A stretch of 64,000 nucleotides of DNA from Notospermus geniculatus (taxonomy: Eukaryota; Nemertea; Pilidiophora; Heteronemertea; Lineidae). The notes beneath the pieces are model-generated. The model was not told the DNA's origin. It saw nothing but the letters and a program-made list of their open reading frames with translations, and did no database searches. A program made the position numbers and the translations under genes. The stretch is from the NCBI GenBank assembly GCA_002633025.1, contig NMRB01000035.1, positions 630,273 to 694,272 on the forward strand, in the 5' to 3' direction. How positions within the stretch are numbered: position 1 is the stretch's first letter; each line of letters opens with the position of its first letter. Positions 24,063-36,124 of the stretch are shown here, in pieces.

Positions 24063-24649
24063 GCACCCAGCCACAGAGAGAAGAGAGACCAAGCCAGTAT
24101 TTGCAGTTTTAATTGTGTACATAAAATGCAAGCATTAATCAATAGGTTTTACAATGATAAGTGGTGACTGTTTAAAGAAAGTCGCAACTCAATAACTCTT
24201 GTTGGCTATCTGAACTCCCTCACCTGGTCTACATACAAACACCAATCGATATTACCTAACAATTAATCTAGATTAACTTCCTTTCTGACTCTATATTGAT
24301 AAATCCACTCCAATTGAACTGGAACAGATTTTGTGGGTGATTTCTTCGGTGACTTGAGTTCTAGTGGTACAAAAAAGCATCATGGTGGTTAAGGGTGTTC
24401 AACCCTCATTTCAGCCCGGTTGTTGCAATATTCTGTTTCCAACATCTTCGGTTTTCTTCGACGGGCCATGTTACTCTGAGCATCTCCTCTGGAGCTATTG
24501 CCTTCCTTGCTACTCGCTATTTTGGGGCTTGTTTGGTCCAGCAGACCTACGGCATCGATCAGGAAATGTTGGTCACTCATCGTCGCCAGATTGTGTCCAG
24601 TCTAAATTGAGGCCGTCAGTCTCCACCAAGCTCCAGTCACGCTAATGCT

Positions 24650-24790
24650 GAACGCACATGGACGGCAAATCTCAGTGCTGCAGGGGTCTCGAAGTCGACT
24701 GACCCAACGCTGCTCGACTCGCCGCATTCAGCCGGGTCAGTCGACTTCAAGACTTCCACCGCAGTGAGATTCGCCGTCCATGCGCGCTAA
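24650..24790. mobile_element. Family P hairpin MITE (copy A)
   Basis: The arms include ATGGACGGCAAATCTC / GAGATTCGCCGTCCAT and AAGTCGACTGACCC / GGGTCAGTCGACTT, ~55 bp each, around a GC-rich centre. The copy-B equivalent is at 34530-34669. Confidence 0.85.
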
Positions 24791-26170
24791 GCTTAGATTC
24801 TATCACACCAGATCTTTGTACTCGTGTTTGACGCGTCAAAAACTTCTCCTCTCTAATATCCGCACTAGGGTATCAAAATACAAACCGGATCGAAAACCTA
24901 GTATACCCACACCGTATCTATATACTTCCTGTTATGTTAGTGACAGCGTATTCACGTCATATGTCGACGATTTAATTTAATCTCAACTCAAGCTTAACGT
25001 TCAATGGGTTGTCGCTTGGCGCCTTCCGAGGTGATATTACAGTTTAGATACATATTGAATGATACGTTAAGCGATGTAATTGGTAAATGATAGCGACGGA
25101 GAAGCCAATTTAGAAAAAAATATTCGTCGGTAGGTCGTCCTAGTGTTAACAAGATTGGTAATCAATGACCTGGTTAGGAAGATCGGCCCTGCGTTCGATA
25201 TAAGCACATTCTGAGAGAAAACTCGTTTACAACTCAGCTGGCTTGACTTCGACAAGAATTGACCCCTTTCGAAAGTTATCAGCGTATAAAATGCACGGCG
25301 ACGTGCATTGTGTATTGCCCAATGAATAGTGCACGTCGCTACAGTGCATTTTGCATTGGACCATACAATTTGAGCCTCGACGACATTCGAAAGCGTTTTG
25401 TTTACGAGTAAGGGTAGAAACCACATTATACGCCTCTCACATCGGCCGAAATGGTAGCCAAACGGCTGCATCCAATGATTATATTTTCTGTTTACATGTG
25501 ACTCGGAATTATGACAAAAATACACAATCTAGCCTTCTAGCTCCGTAAATAAACAAATGAATGTAACTGAACAACATTGAAGTTAAAGAGGCACGTGACC
25601 TTGTCAGTATCAAGGACAGAGTACATTTCTGTCAAATTTGAAAATCTGTACAAATAGATTAAAAAGACCCTTAACGTTATAAACTAGGTAATCCATTAGT
25701 AAGATCTCACTGAATGTTTTCCAATGAGTAGCTATTTTGAGGGTTCCGGTAAACGTACAAATAAAAATGTACATTTCTCTGATTAGGATGAAGTGCCACG
25801 AGTGAAAGGGTTAAGAGTAATCAAAAGTGCGGAGGAAACGCCCTTCGGGTATTTCCTATTTCAACTGACCGCCTCCATCCGTCATCATCCCAAGTCTCAC
25901 GTTGAGGAACCTGGCACTACCCAAAAATTATTTCTTGTGACACAAATACAGAAAATGCAGAAAGAACTCAAGCCCCTTCTGATTTTTAGGCCACCATGGT
26001 TTCCAAAGAAAATATCTATATAAAAAGTCCCATTGGTGTGGTTTATTTCCATTTCGCCCTTTCCCGACTTCCCGACCCCCAATACAAACTCTATTGACAG
26101 CCCTTAAACCAACCCTAAACTATTGGAGAACATGAAATAGAAACGGGTTTCTAAGGTGAAAGACATCGCT

Positions 26171-26261
26171 TCTTACCAGATTCGAACCCACGGACCCTCG
26201 CATTAGGCATCAATCCCCAGCACTAAGGGGCAGCACCCCTTAACCATTAGGCCAAATCCCC
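26171..26261 (-). repeat. tRNA-headed SINE fragment (copy A)
   Basis: On the minus strand it reads GGGGATTTGGCCTAATGGTT and ends with GGGTTCGAATCTGG. TGGCCTAATGG fits a pol III A box and GGTTCGAATCT a B box (26176-26188). The A-to-B spacing is longer than in a normal tRNA and the arms do not fold cleanly, so it is a tRNA-derived repeat and not a tRNA gene. Confidence 0.6.
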
Positions 26262-29200
26262 ATCTTCTAAAAAAGGTGGTATGACCTATGTTAAACGAGG
26301 CGTCCATCAGTACCCTGCGAGTAGCCCAAACAATCTCCGAACCCAAACAGTAAACTATTGGAGGGGCGAATTGGGAAAGGACGAAATGAACAGACACCTG
26401 GTGCTGGTACGAACATCGTATTTCTTGTGAGAGCGACTCTATGACTAGATCGATGCTACACTGGCTATGATGTCATGTGATCACTCCCCGATCACTCACC
26501 CTGGACCACCCCTTTGTTCGGAGATGAGAATAGTATACTACGGAGACCGCCAATCGCGTGCCAGCATCGCTCGTTCGTTTCAATACCTTGTTGTTGATGA
26601 CGCGGGGACACGCTGCCGTAAAGTAGGGATAGCGACGATGGTGTCGTAAACGGCAGGTTTAATCATTCACATCGCTGGCTCCAGTCGCTGCTCACAACAT
26701 CGTCTCGTCTTTCTGATCGGAACCGCAGAGCGAAACATTTGAAAGTACCGACAAATACAGGAATCGTGAAGCGTTTTTCATTTCACCGACGGTAAAGGAT
26801 GAAATGAAAAGCATTAGTTTTACCATTATAACTGATCACATCGTGTGATTTGTGGCTTTTTTAAGGATTAGTAATTAATGTTCTAATCATGCGGGATTTG
26901 ACTGACGGACTGTGTTTATTGTTCGCAACGTGATGATCGTAGAGTTTGCGGATTTTCGATCAGCGCGTTGTTGCTGAGATTTCATTGATTGTTTCCTTGT
27001 CTGTTTAAGGATTTAGCGCAATAAGCAGTCAATTAACGCTGGTATAATCCACAATAATCAGTTGAATGACTTTTGAAATTCTCGCATCGAAAACAACCCT
27101 TGAAGCATGGATTCAAAAACAGTCGAGAGTGATTCGATATGAAATTCGTGGAACTTAAAATTCATGGTGTTTTATAACTTATGCGTTAGGACGTCAAGTT
27201 TTTCACCAACTGTTACTTTTTTCCTCTTGGAATTATTCGCATTTTGTGGAGTTAACCACACGCGGTTTATCGTTGCCGCCTCTAATCCCTTATCCGGCTT
27301 TTTGGTGGATTAAAGAAGAAGGAGAGGTAGGCAACATTGTTAATCTCAACATTTTTTATCGAAATTTTTGTATTCTTCTTCCTGTCCAACTCAGGTGTAA
27401 TAGAATCTAATGTCCCCCGATTTGTGATGCCCCCAACAATACATTTACGGATTAAGCGGCACCATTGAATTGGACTCTAGAGAGACCAAGACCGTTAATC
27501 CTGTGACAAACAATGCAGGGGGACATCAGAAAGACGGGGGCATTAGATTCTATCTCACCTGCACGAGGCATAATCGTGCCTTACTATACGAGAGACAATC
27601 AAAAAAGAAGTCCCTGCAATGTTGAATTATCATTTTGACGTCCGTATCGCAGTCAGTGTCGTAGATGGAATTCACTTTGTGGCATTTTAGATGGATTTTT
27701 TGGCAAAACTTTGATTTTTCTCTGTCTTGCAGAGGGTAATTTCAAACTAAGTCTGCAGAAAAGACCACGGCACTTAAAGACTTAAACATTCCTCGTATAA
27801 TTGATTCGAAATCTTACCCGCTCGTAATGCCTGTCACCTGGGTCTCTCCCGCTGAGTCTACCTGCAGGGCACCCGCCGATGTGTCCAATAATCCTAATCG
27901 ATATCAAAGATTAAAAATTAACATCTACTTTCTGTGAGCTTTCGATATTTGAAGCTGTCAGGCCACGCGTCTGGCCATAGAATCGATATATAGCGCCATT
28001 AAGTAAAAAAGTCTATACTTTGAAATCCAACTACACTCCCAATACCCGTCATTAAAGAGCAAGGTACAAGGTAAAACCATCATTAATGAACAGGGTACAA
28101 GGTATAAAGCTTGATTGATGGTTTTCGTTTCTGTGTTTTGTGAAGGCGAAGCTAATAGCATTTGTGTCGCTTCTCTCTTATCAGCAGCGTCTTCGATGGC
28201 GTTTATTAAACTTATCATCAGCCTGAGTCAATTTATTTTCGTGATAGATCGTTCAACTTGCTCTAATTGTTTGTGACAGATGAATATCAGCCTTCCGAAC
28301 TAAAAATTTGTCACTGCACTTTACATTTTGAGTATCCTGAGGTAAAATGTCGGCACAAATTTTGATGTGCTGGTTGTGCAATAAGATCTCTCGTCCGCTA
28401 TTTTGTTAGTACGGATCTCCTTGTGAAATAAAATGTCCCTCCGTATATGAACGACTGAACCAAACAGCCCAATGACGGCCTTGTTATCGGCCTCGTGGTT
28501 GGCCCGTTTGGCCCCCAACAGGAAAAGTAAGCAACGTTTCTCGTTGTCGGCCTATTATACCGCGCAGGTGTCAACCAGCCATGTCACGCTCAGCATTTCT
28601 TCCAGCTCAGAGGCCAACGCGGCAACAACTAGGCCATGAAGGAAATCGTCCATGGCCGGTGGGGTAGGACCTGCCATATACCTAGTTGCAGTACAATTGT
28701 CAATCGGCGCAAAACCCAATAGTGCAGTCACCGTAACATAGCCTATGTTAGTTGATCAATCAATTGTGGGGTTGTTTCACAAGGCCATCTAAATTCACTT
28801 CAATGCTTCTCAGGGAAAATAGAGTTAGAGTATTTTGCTTATCAAAACTGACGCTAATTTCATAAAAATTTAATGACACATTCGGGGATTAATAAATCCA
28901 CTTTGCGCCAGGTCTCTCACAGAATGGACGGAATCTGGAAAGAAAATTCTCCATTTTGCTGCTGATACTGGAGCAACGTTTTTGTTGTTTGCTGTTGTTG
29001 ATGAATACAAAACTACTCTAGAGTTCCAATTCGATGTTACACGCGTCGAATTTTTACCCCTGGCGCAGTTGATCGAGCAATTTCAACGCGGTTTTCACTT
29101 AATTCCGTCATATTTCCGCCTCAACAGGTACCATTGCTGTCATTTCCTAAAATGGCGACGTGAACAAGTCGAAGTCCGCGTTGACGACCTATGTGCGAAA

Positions 29201-29623
29201 TCGAATCGTGGGACCGAGTCGAATTTTCGCGTAAAATTGAGATAGTAGAAAGTTTGCGACGAGAAAATGATGGTAGTTCCCGAAAGTCAAGCGGGTTACT
29301 CGTTATCAGAGGCTTAAAACAGGCCCAGAGAATCCACTGCTTTCGTGTCCTACAGATCCGTGTCTCTGACCCTGCAGTAATTACAAATGACGAGAAATCA
29401 AATACCAGGTTTATGCCTCCAGATTCGTGATAATGTCAGCAACAACGATCGCCTTCAACAAGCTACTTTAATAGAACTCCTCATTAAGGAATTTGCAACA
29501 AAGCCACAAGGGCATGAGTGATCGTTTTCTAAACTGACTCGCTCTTCTTTTATCCAACCGCTGGGGACTTTCATCAGCCGGAGACGAGGAATATTTGAAT
29601 GTAGCTTTCATTTAAACCCTAGA

Positions 29624-29736
29624 GGTCGTATTCTTGAAGTTTCCTTAACTCTAAGGTTTACATTTAGTGTTTGCAGGGCAGAACACAAAAGCTCAACGTG
29701 GACCTTAGAGTTAAGGAAACTTCTAGGATATGGGCC
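29624..29736. mobile_element. Family K MITE (copy A), with empty insertion site
   Basis: The arms are GGTCGTATTCTTGAAGTTTC and ...GAAACTTCTAGGATATGGGCC, both containing CTTAACTCTAAGG or its mirror. The TTG at 29634-29636 is the empty counterpart of the filled site in copy B (39528-39651). Confidence 0.88.
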
Positions 29737-29890
29737 ACAATGTTGTAAACCTGTCGTTAGCACAGCGTTCCGCTTTTGAGATCTACAGTAGACAAGAAGT
29801 AGGCCTAGGGAAGATGAAGTAGACAATGACCATTTCGATTTGATATTTTCCACGTTTCTAAATGCGGACACCAATGATTGAGGTGAATGC

Positions 29891-29925
29891 CTTTCTCCGG
29901 ACGTTTCGGTTTCCTCCTACATTTA
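29891..29925 (+). repeat. SINE-core-like motif (copy A)
   Basis: CTTTCTCCGGACGTTTCGGT followed by TTCCTCCTACA resembles the conserved TCCGG...CCGGTTTCCTCC core of V-type SINEs, and the same motif follows the tRNA head at 46637. No tRNA head is visible upstream here. The link is inference from memory of the motif. Confidence 0.35.
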
Positions 29926-30518
29926 AGAATACATGTTGTCCTTTTTCTCTGACGGCAATTATGGCTGTTCGCTCTTCTTTCTTGATTTGATATCTCACAT
30001 GCTCTGAAATGTCAACACCGATGATTTGTAATACACGCGTTGAAGAAGGGTCGGTTTCAAAAACATTGATGTGACGTCACTGTTGATTAAAGCAGGGGAA
30101 TAACTGACAATTTAGGATGACAATTTCAAAGATTTTTACAAAAACTTGTAATCACCGCTAAATGAGCAACCCACACTTTTGATTAACATCTCGAGTTGGG
30201 TAGAAACTATTTCCCGATTACCCTTTATAGGTAAACATCTTGAAATATCCATTTGAAACGATTTGGCAAAAATAGATGTTGATAACCTTGGATACTTTTC
30301 TAAACAGCAGCGGGGAGCCTAACCCATTCCCTGCCTGTGGGAATTTTTAAAGATTACTACCTACCGAATCTTAAATTGGACGGAAACCACGCCAAATTGG
30401 CACTCTTTTGAAAACACTCCCTTAGAGCTTTCCAGTGAATATTTTTGTGGTGGGTTTCTGGTGTGTTGCAAACATTTTATTTTCGGTTTCGACAAAAATG
30501 ATCTGAGCAGTGAAAGGG

Positions 30519-30720
30519 TAATAGGAGACTTTACTGCCGTCAGAGGCCACCACCAGTTAACGGTCCCAGAACGTCACAAAATTTGACGTCAGTGAGAAGT
30601 GCACGCCACGACGTCATCCATATTGACGTGGACGCCATGGCTTACGTCTGTTACGTCACATTTTGTGACGTTCTTGGACCGCTAATAGGCGGCCTGTAAC
30701 GGCAGTAAAGTTTCCCATTA
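30519..30720. mobile_element. Family N MITE (copy A)
   Basis: The arms are TAATAGGAGACTTTACTGCC and GGCAGTAAAGTTTCCCATTA, with GGTCCCAGAACGTCACAAAA / TTTTGTGACGTTCTTGGACC inside. The stem is dense in CRE-like words (TTGACGTCAG, CGACGTCATC, TTACGTCAC, TGTGACGTT). The copy-B equivalent is 40713-40914. Confidence 0.9.
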
Positions 30721-31758
30721 CAGAGAGTGTATCAACTTCCTTTCACCGCATTACCTTTCATTACAACATACTGCATTCCCTGTCGATATCTTCTACTTTA
30801 TACTCATGTGATTGATATCATTTTGATGACCACAGTTTCTACTTGTACTTTATGCCAAACCAATCGATAGATTTTACCTTTGAAGAACACTTCATCTTGA
30901 AGACCTAAGACAGTACTTTATACCAAATGAATCAGAAACGCTCGCTTCAGTACCACCGGTTGTACTTTAAGCCAAATTTCGCTAGTAGTCATACATTTTC
31001 AAGACATTACTTAGCTTTACGACTGTGGTTTTTTTAAAGTACATTTACATTTGGTCGCGTTTGAAGCACATTCGTATCATTCTCTCAAACAAACAAGCCG
31101 ACATCGTTTAGAGAACCGTTTGTACTTGACGTCAAATCGAAAACTTAAAGCGAAAAACTTGCTGCTGCCTTAAGCTTAATAAAACGGTTTCTGCTGCAAA
31201 ATACTCTCCTTACCAAGCGATGTTTCCCAATGAACAGTTGGAGCAGGTCGGGGTAAATAAAAAAATGAGCTCTTAAGTCAACTAAAGTTAATTGTATTTG
31301 CCCACCTGTCAGCTAGGATGAAACAACCACTTTGCGTTCGCTGAAGAAGTTTATTTTAGCGAAGAAAAACCTGATTGACTTTTTGACCTGAAGATCCAAT
31401 CTCGAGATCTCAAAGGTTGGACTACTTAAAAGGAAAAACAGGCAACGGTAGACTCGGGTTATGAAATCTGGCGAAATGAAAAGAATTACGATTCTGTTTG
31501 GTTCGTTGATTGTGATCTTTTAAGGTTTGTCTTCATGGGCACATATAGGTCATCTGATGGAAAGATAGCGGGATCTGAAATGAGTAAACAGGGAAAAATA
31601 GGTGAAGGAGGCGGGGGTAAAGTTGGGGAAGATGAATCGGCGGAGCCGAACTCGAGGCCTATGGACCGACAACATGGACGACGTCCACTAGGCCATCATC
31701 TGGGGGAGAGGGTTCAGCAAAGATTTCAGCTTAAGAATTGGTGCTTTGTCAAAATACA

Positions 31759-31992
31759 GGGTCCATATTCATAAAACTACTATTTCTACCTATTTTTTGG
31801 TTAATCCATGTATCTTATTATTTTCTTATGCACATGCACATACTAGCACGAAACGCACACTCTGTAACTTTTGTTGTTACGAATAAAGTCTAATAATAAT
31901 AATACTTAAATCTAAGTGTGACACTTATCCTTTGTTCGACACAAAAGATAAGTATCACAATTTGACTTAAGTATGTTTATGAATATGGACCC
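31759..31992. mobile_element. Family I MITE, copy 2, interrupted (copy A)
   Basis: The ends are GGGTCCATATTCATAAAACT and TTTATGAATATGGACCC, with GTGTGACACTTATC inside. It is split by a ~120-bp insert (31781-31903) that is absent from the matching element in copy B. Confidence 0.9.
31781..31903 (+). mobile_element. 3' end of a non-LTR retroelement inserted in MITE I
   Basis: The insert ends GTTACGAATAAAGTC(TAA)n, a 3' tail with AATAAA and a short simple repeat typical of truncated LINEs or SINEs. Copy B lacks it, so copy B marks the approximate site, although copy B also lost a few bases there. The parent family is not identified. Confidence 0.6.
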
Positions 31993-32659
31993 AGGATCCA
32001 TGTATATAGATAGCATGACAATACATGTTGGGAAGCCACTGACACTGCACGCAGTCTATGCACAGAGGAAACCGACAGGGCCCATGTTGTAAATCGATAA
32101 AGCAAAATATATAACAGAATAACGACTAAGCTTGCACTAATGGTTGAGGTGATATTTCAGTTCACCTGCGAGATCGTGTGTCACCGAAAATTATCATCCG
32201 GTTTATGATATTGAGCAATGACTTTAATTAAATAACGCATTCTGGCAAATTTCCTACTGATAACGCGGCGAACTGTTCTGGCAGGTTGAAAGTATCGTTG
32301 AAGATGTCGTTTCGGGTTTTTGTCATCGTTCTTTCCTTCAGCATTTACGACGTTATAATCTGAAGCATGATCTTGAGCGAGTGTATGTAGCACATGTTGT
32401 CAAACACGACATTGTTACTAAAAGTATAAGAAAGAATGATTTCTTTTACGTCGGCAACTAGTCTTTGATATCCCCTTGATACGATACAATGACAGGTTAT
32501 GATGAGGGCTGTCGCTTCGTCGTCAACAGGTGCGAACATCTTTGAAGTTCCGACTAGGTCCACTGTGCTTGATTTTATTAACATACCAAAATATGCAGCT
32601 TCTGTAAGCAAGTGAAGACATGGAAAGCGGGCCCAACCACTCAGCATTGGGATCATAGC

Positions 32660-32800
32660 AACGATAGAGGGCAGCACATCAAACCAGATCCTATACAATG
32701 GATGGCTTTTGTGTGAGAAATTGATCAGGACCGAGATGTCACTTTCATTTCAATAGTTTTAACCACTAGTGACACCTATTGAGGCAGTGGGTTATGGTCA
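32660..32800 (+). repeat. Family M repeat, copy 2 (copy A)
   Basis: It shares ACGATAGAGGGCAGCAC, CTATACAATGGA, GATGTCACTTTCATTTCAAT and CCACTAGTGACACC with 8062-8205. Confidence 0.85.
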
Positions 32801-33755
32801 CCACTGATAGTGCAAAAACAGTATTTCCAGTATGATAGATTTCGATTGGTCCATAGTTACGTTAATTTTCCTCAATTTTTTTTCGCAAAAAAGAATGATC
32901 TCAGTTCTCATAGGGTTAGTGCACCAATCACGCACTTGAAAAAACCCATTCAACTAGCATGCCGTCCAATTTCCGCAGTTTATTTTCATTTATAATTGGC
33001 AACGCCATTAGCTGGTTTACTAGATAGCCGAGGATTAGCACAATCCTAGTTAACAGATGAGCAGGATGTTTGTAGTGTTCTCGACCGATCCCTAGTGATC
33101 GGGTGACTTTTAGCTACAAGAACCTCGAGAAATGTCTGTCTTAGGGATGACGTACTACACACAGCCGAAAAATTAACTTATGATGATTGAATTCCACTGG
33201 ATGTACGCGTTGTGTGAAGCTTGGTGTAGTTCTAGCAATGCATGAAGTGCTTTAGTGGTTTGGGTAGAAAACATGTACAACAATCTACTAGTATTCCAGT
33301 GCAAGCTACACGCCCCCAGATGTTCAGTGCAAACTTCTTTTCGCCATTGGGGTGAGACCTGACTACAGGGTTATGTTTACATACAAGACTCGTCCTGCGG
33401 AGTTACATTTCCGACCAACCTGTCTGTTCACGTACAAACAATTTGTCAATAATAAAAGCGACACCGACATTGTCTGGATCATGTTCTAATCTTCACATTG
33501 TTACATTATTACTTTTTCAAAGTATTCGGTGTTCCCCTCTCTACGCGACTTGAAAAGCAATATCTGGTTTCAAAAGAAAACAATGTCCATTGAAATGGAG
33601 AAATGAAGTCGAGATGTGTTTTACGCTGGGGAGATGTTCTGTTGAAGAATTGTATGGGAAACTAGTTTTCAAGTCGTGTCGTAAATTTGTTGGTTTTGTT
33701 TGAAAAAAGTAAACAACAACTTCCGTGAAATCGAGGCTGAACAGAACAGCAGGCC

Positions 33756-33956
33756 AATGAGGAACCTTCAGAACTACAGCCACTAGGAGGCGCTCTGAGC
33801 GGTTGTAATTTTTATGACGTCTTGTCAGTGTTACACTGCGTCAAGGACGTGTTGACGCGACGTCATTGCATTGCTTTTGCTCTGCTTTTGACGTCTTTGG
33901 TCGCATCACTCGCAGCGCCGCCCTGGCGGGATAAAAAGTTATGCTGATTTCTCATT
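33756..33956 (+). mobile_element. Family B MITE, copy 6 (in copy B)
   Basis: It is the counterpart of 23872-24062, with a few extra bases before CGCAGCGCCGCC. The CTCF-like site here is CCACTAGGAGGCGCT at 33780-33794, one base closer to consensus than in copy A. Confidence 0.9.
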
Positions 33957-34529
33957 GCACCCAGCCACAGAGAGAAGAGAGACCAAGCGAGTATTTTCAG
34001 TTTTAATTGTGTACATAAAATGCAAGCATTAATCAATAGGTTTTACAATGATAAGTGGTGACTGTTTAAAGAAAGTCGAAACTCAATAACTCTTGTTGGC
34101 TATCTGAACTCCCTCACCTGGTCTACATACAAACACCAATCGATATTACCTAACAATTAATCTAGATTAACTTGCTTTCTGACTTTCTATTGACAAATCC
34201 ACTCCACTTGAACTGGAACAGATTTTGTGGGTGATTTCTTCGGTGACTTGAGTACTAGTGGTACAAAAAAGCATCATGGTGGTCAAGGGTGTTCAACCCT
34301 CAGTTCAGCCCGGCTGTAGCAGCACTCTGTTTCCAACATCTTCGGTTTTCTTCGACGGTCCATGTACTAAGCATCGCCTCTGGAACCATTGCCTTCCCTG
34401 CTGCTCGCTATTTTGGGGCTTGTCTGGTCCAGCAGTCCTACGGCATCAGGAGAGGTTGGTCACTCATCGTCGCCAGGTTGTGTCCAGCTGAAATTGAGTC
34501 TCCACCAAGCTCCAGTCACGCTAATGCTG

Positions 34530-34669
34530 AGCGCACATGGACGGCAAATCTCAATGCTGCAGGGGTCTCGAAGTCGACTGACCCAACGCTGCTCGACTCG
34601 CCGCATTCAGCCGGGTCAGTCGACTTCAAAACTTCCACCGCAGTGAGATTTGCCGTCCATGCGCGCTAA
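34530..34669. mobile_element. Family P hairpin MITE (copy B)
   Basis: It has the same arms as the copy-A element at 24650-24790 (ATGGACGGCAAATCTC and its mirror), with a few substitutions. Confidence 0.85.
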
Positions 34670-36046
34670 GCTTTAGATTCTATCTCACCAGATCCTTGTG
34701 CTCGTGTTTGACGCGTCAAAACCTCTTCCTCTCTAATATCCGCACTAGGGTATCAAAATACAAACCGGATCGAAAACCTAGTATACCCACACCATGTCTA
34801 TATACTTCCCGTTATGTTAGTGACAGCGTATTCACGTCATATGTCGACGATTTAATTTAATCTCAACTCAAGCTTAACGTTCAATGGGTTGTCGCTTGGC
34901 GCCTTCCGAGGTGATATTACAGTTTAGATACATATTGAATGATACGTTAAGCGGTGTAATTGGTAAATGATAGCGACGGAGAAGCCAATTTAGAAAAAAA
35001 TATTCGTCGGTAGGTCGTCCTAGTGTTAACAAGATTGGTAATCAATGACCTGGTTAGGAAGATCGGCCCTGCGTTCGATATAAGCACATTCTGAGAGAAA
35101 ACTCGTTTACAACTCAGATGGCTTGACTTCGACAAGAATTGACCCCTTTCGAAAGTTATCAGCGTATAAAATGCACGGCGACGTGCATTGTGTATTGCCC
35201 AATGAATAGTGCACGTCGCTACAGTGCATTTTGCATTGAACCATACAATTTGAGCCTCAACGGCATTCGAAAGCGTTTTGTTTACAAGTAGGGGTAGAAA
35301 TCACATTATACTCCTTTCACATCGGTCCAAATGGGAGCCGAAGGGCTGCATCCAATGATTATATTTCCTGTTTACATGTGACTCGGAATTATGAAAAAAA
35401 TACACAATCTAGCCTTCTAGCTGCGTAAATAAACAAATGAATGTAACTGTAACAACATTGAAGTTAAAGAGGCACGTGACCTTGTCAGTATCAAGGACAG
35501 AGTACATTTCTGCCAAATTTGAAAATCTGTACAAATAGATTAAAAAGACCCTTAACGTTATAAAATAGGTAATCCATTAGGAATATCTCACTGAATGTTT
35601 TCCAATGAGTAGCTATTTGAGGGTTCCGGTAAACGTACAAATAAAAATGTACATTTCTCTGATTAGGATGAAGTGCCACGAGTGAAAGGGTTAAGAGTAA
35701 TCAAAAGTGCGGAGGAAACACCCTTCCGGTATTTCCTATTTCAACTGACCGCCTCCATCCGTCATCATCCCAAGTCTCACGTTGGGGAACCTGACACCAC
35801 CCAAAAATTATTTCTTGTGACACAAATACCGAAAATGCAGAAAGAACTCAAGCCCCTTCTGATTTTTAGGCCACCATGGTTTCCAAAAAATATATCTATA
35901 TAAAAAGTTCCATTGGTGTGGTTTATTCCCATTTCGCCCTTTCCCGACTTCCCCCGATACAAACTCTATTGACAGCCCTTAAACCAACCCTAAACTATTG
36001 GAGGACATGAAATAGAAACGGGTTTCTAAGGTGAAAGACATCGCTT

Positions 36047-36124
36047 CCTACCAGATTCGAACCCACGGACCCTCGCATTAGGCATCAATCGCCAGCACTC
36101 CTTAACCATTATAGGCCAAATCCC
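36047..36124 (-). repeat. tRNA-headed SINE fragment (copy B)
   Basis: It is the counterpart of 26171-26261 with about 15 bases lost between the boxes and ATA added near the A box. The B-box-like GGTTCGAATCTGG is intact at 36051-36063 on the minus strand. Confidence 0.55.

Larger units (their letters stand above)
23184..33066 (+). repeat. ~10-kb tandem duplication, copy A
   Basis: It starts TGTTTGTAGTGTTCTCGACC and ends GATGAGCAGGA, collinear with copy B throughout. Sampled stretches differ by about one to a few bases per hundred, with more in places. It contains a family B MITE, a hairpin MITE (P), a SINE, MITEs K, N and I, repeat M, and no recognisable gene. It lacks two insertions present in copy B and has one retroelement tail that copy B lacks. 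Confidence 0.97.

Noticed and set aside
26171-26261. Possible minus-strand tRNA gene
   Set aside because: The A and B boxes are too far apart and the arms do not fold, and copy B has lost bases between the boxes.
26778-26816. Hairpin TTTTCATTTCACC...GATGAAATGAAAA resembling a bacterial terminator
   Set aside because: The context is animal non-coding DNA with no upstream gene, so a rho-independent terminator reading has no support.
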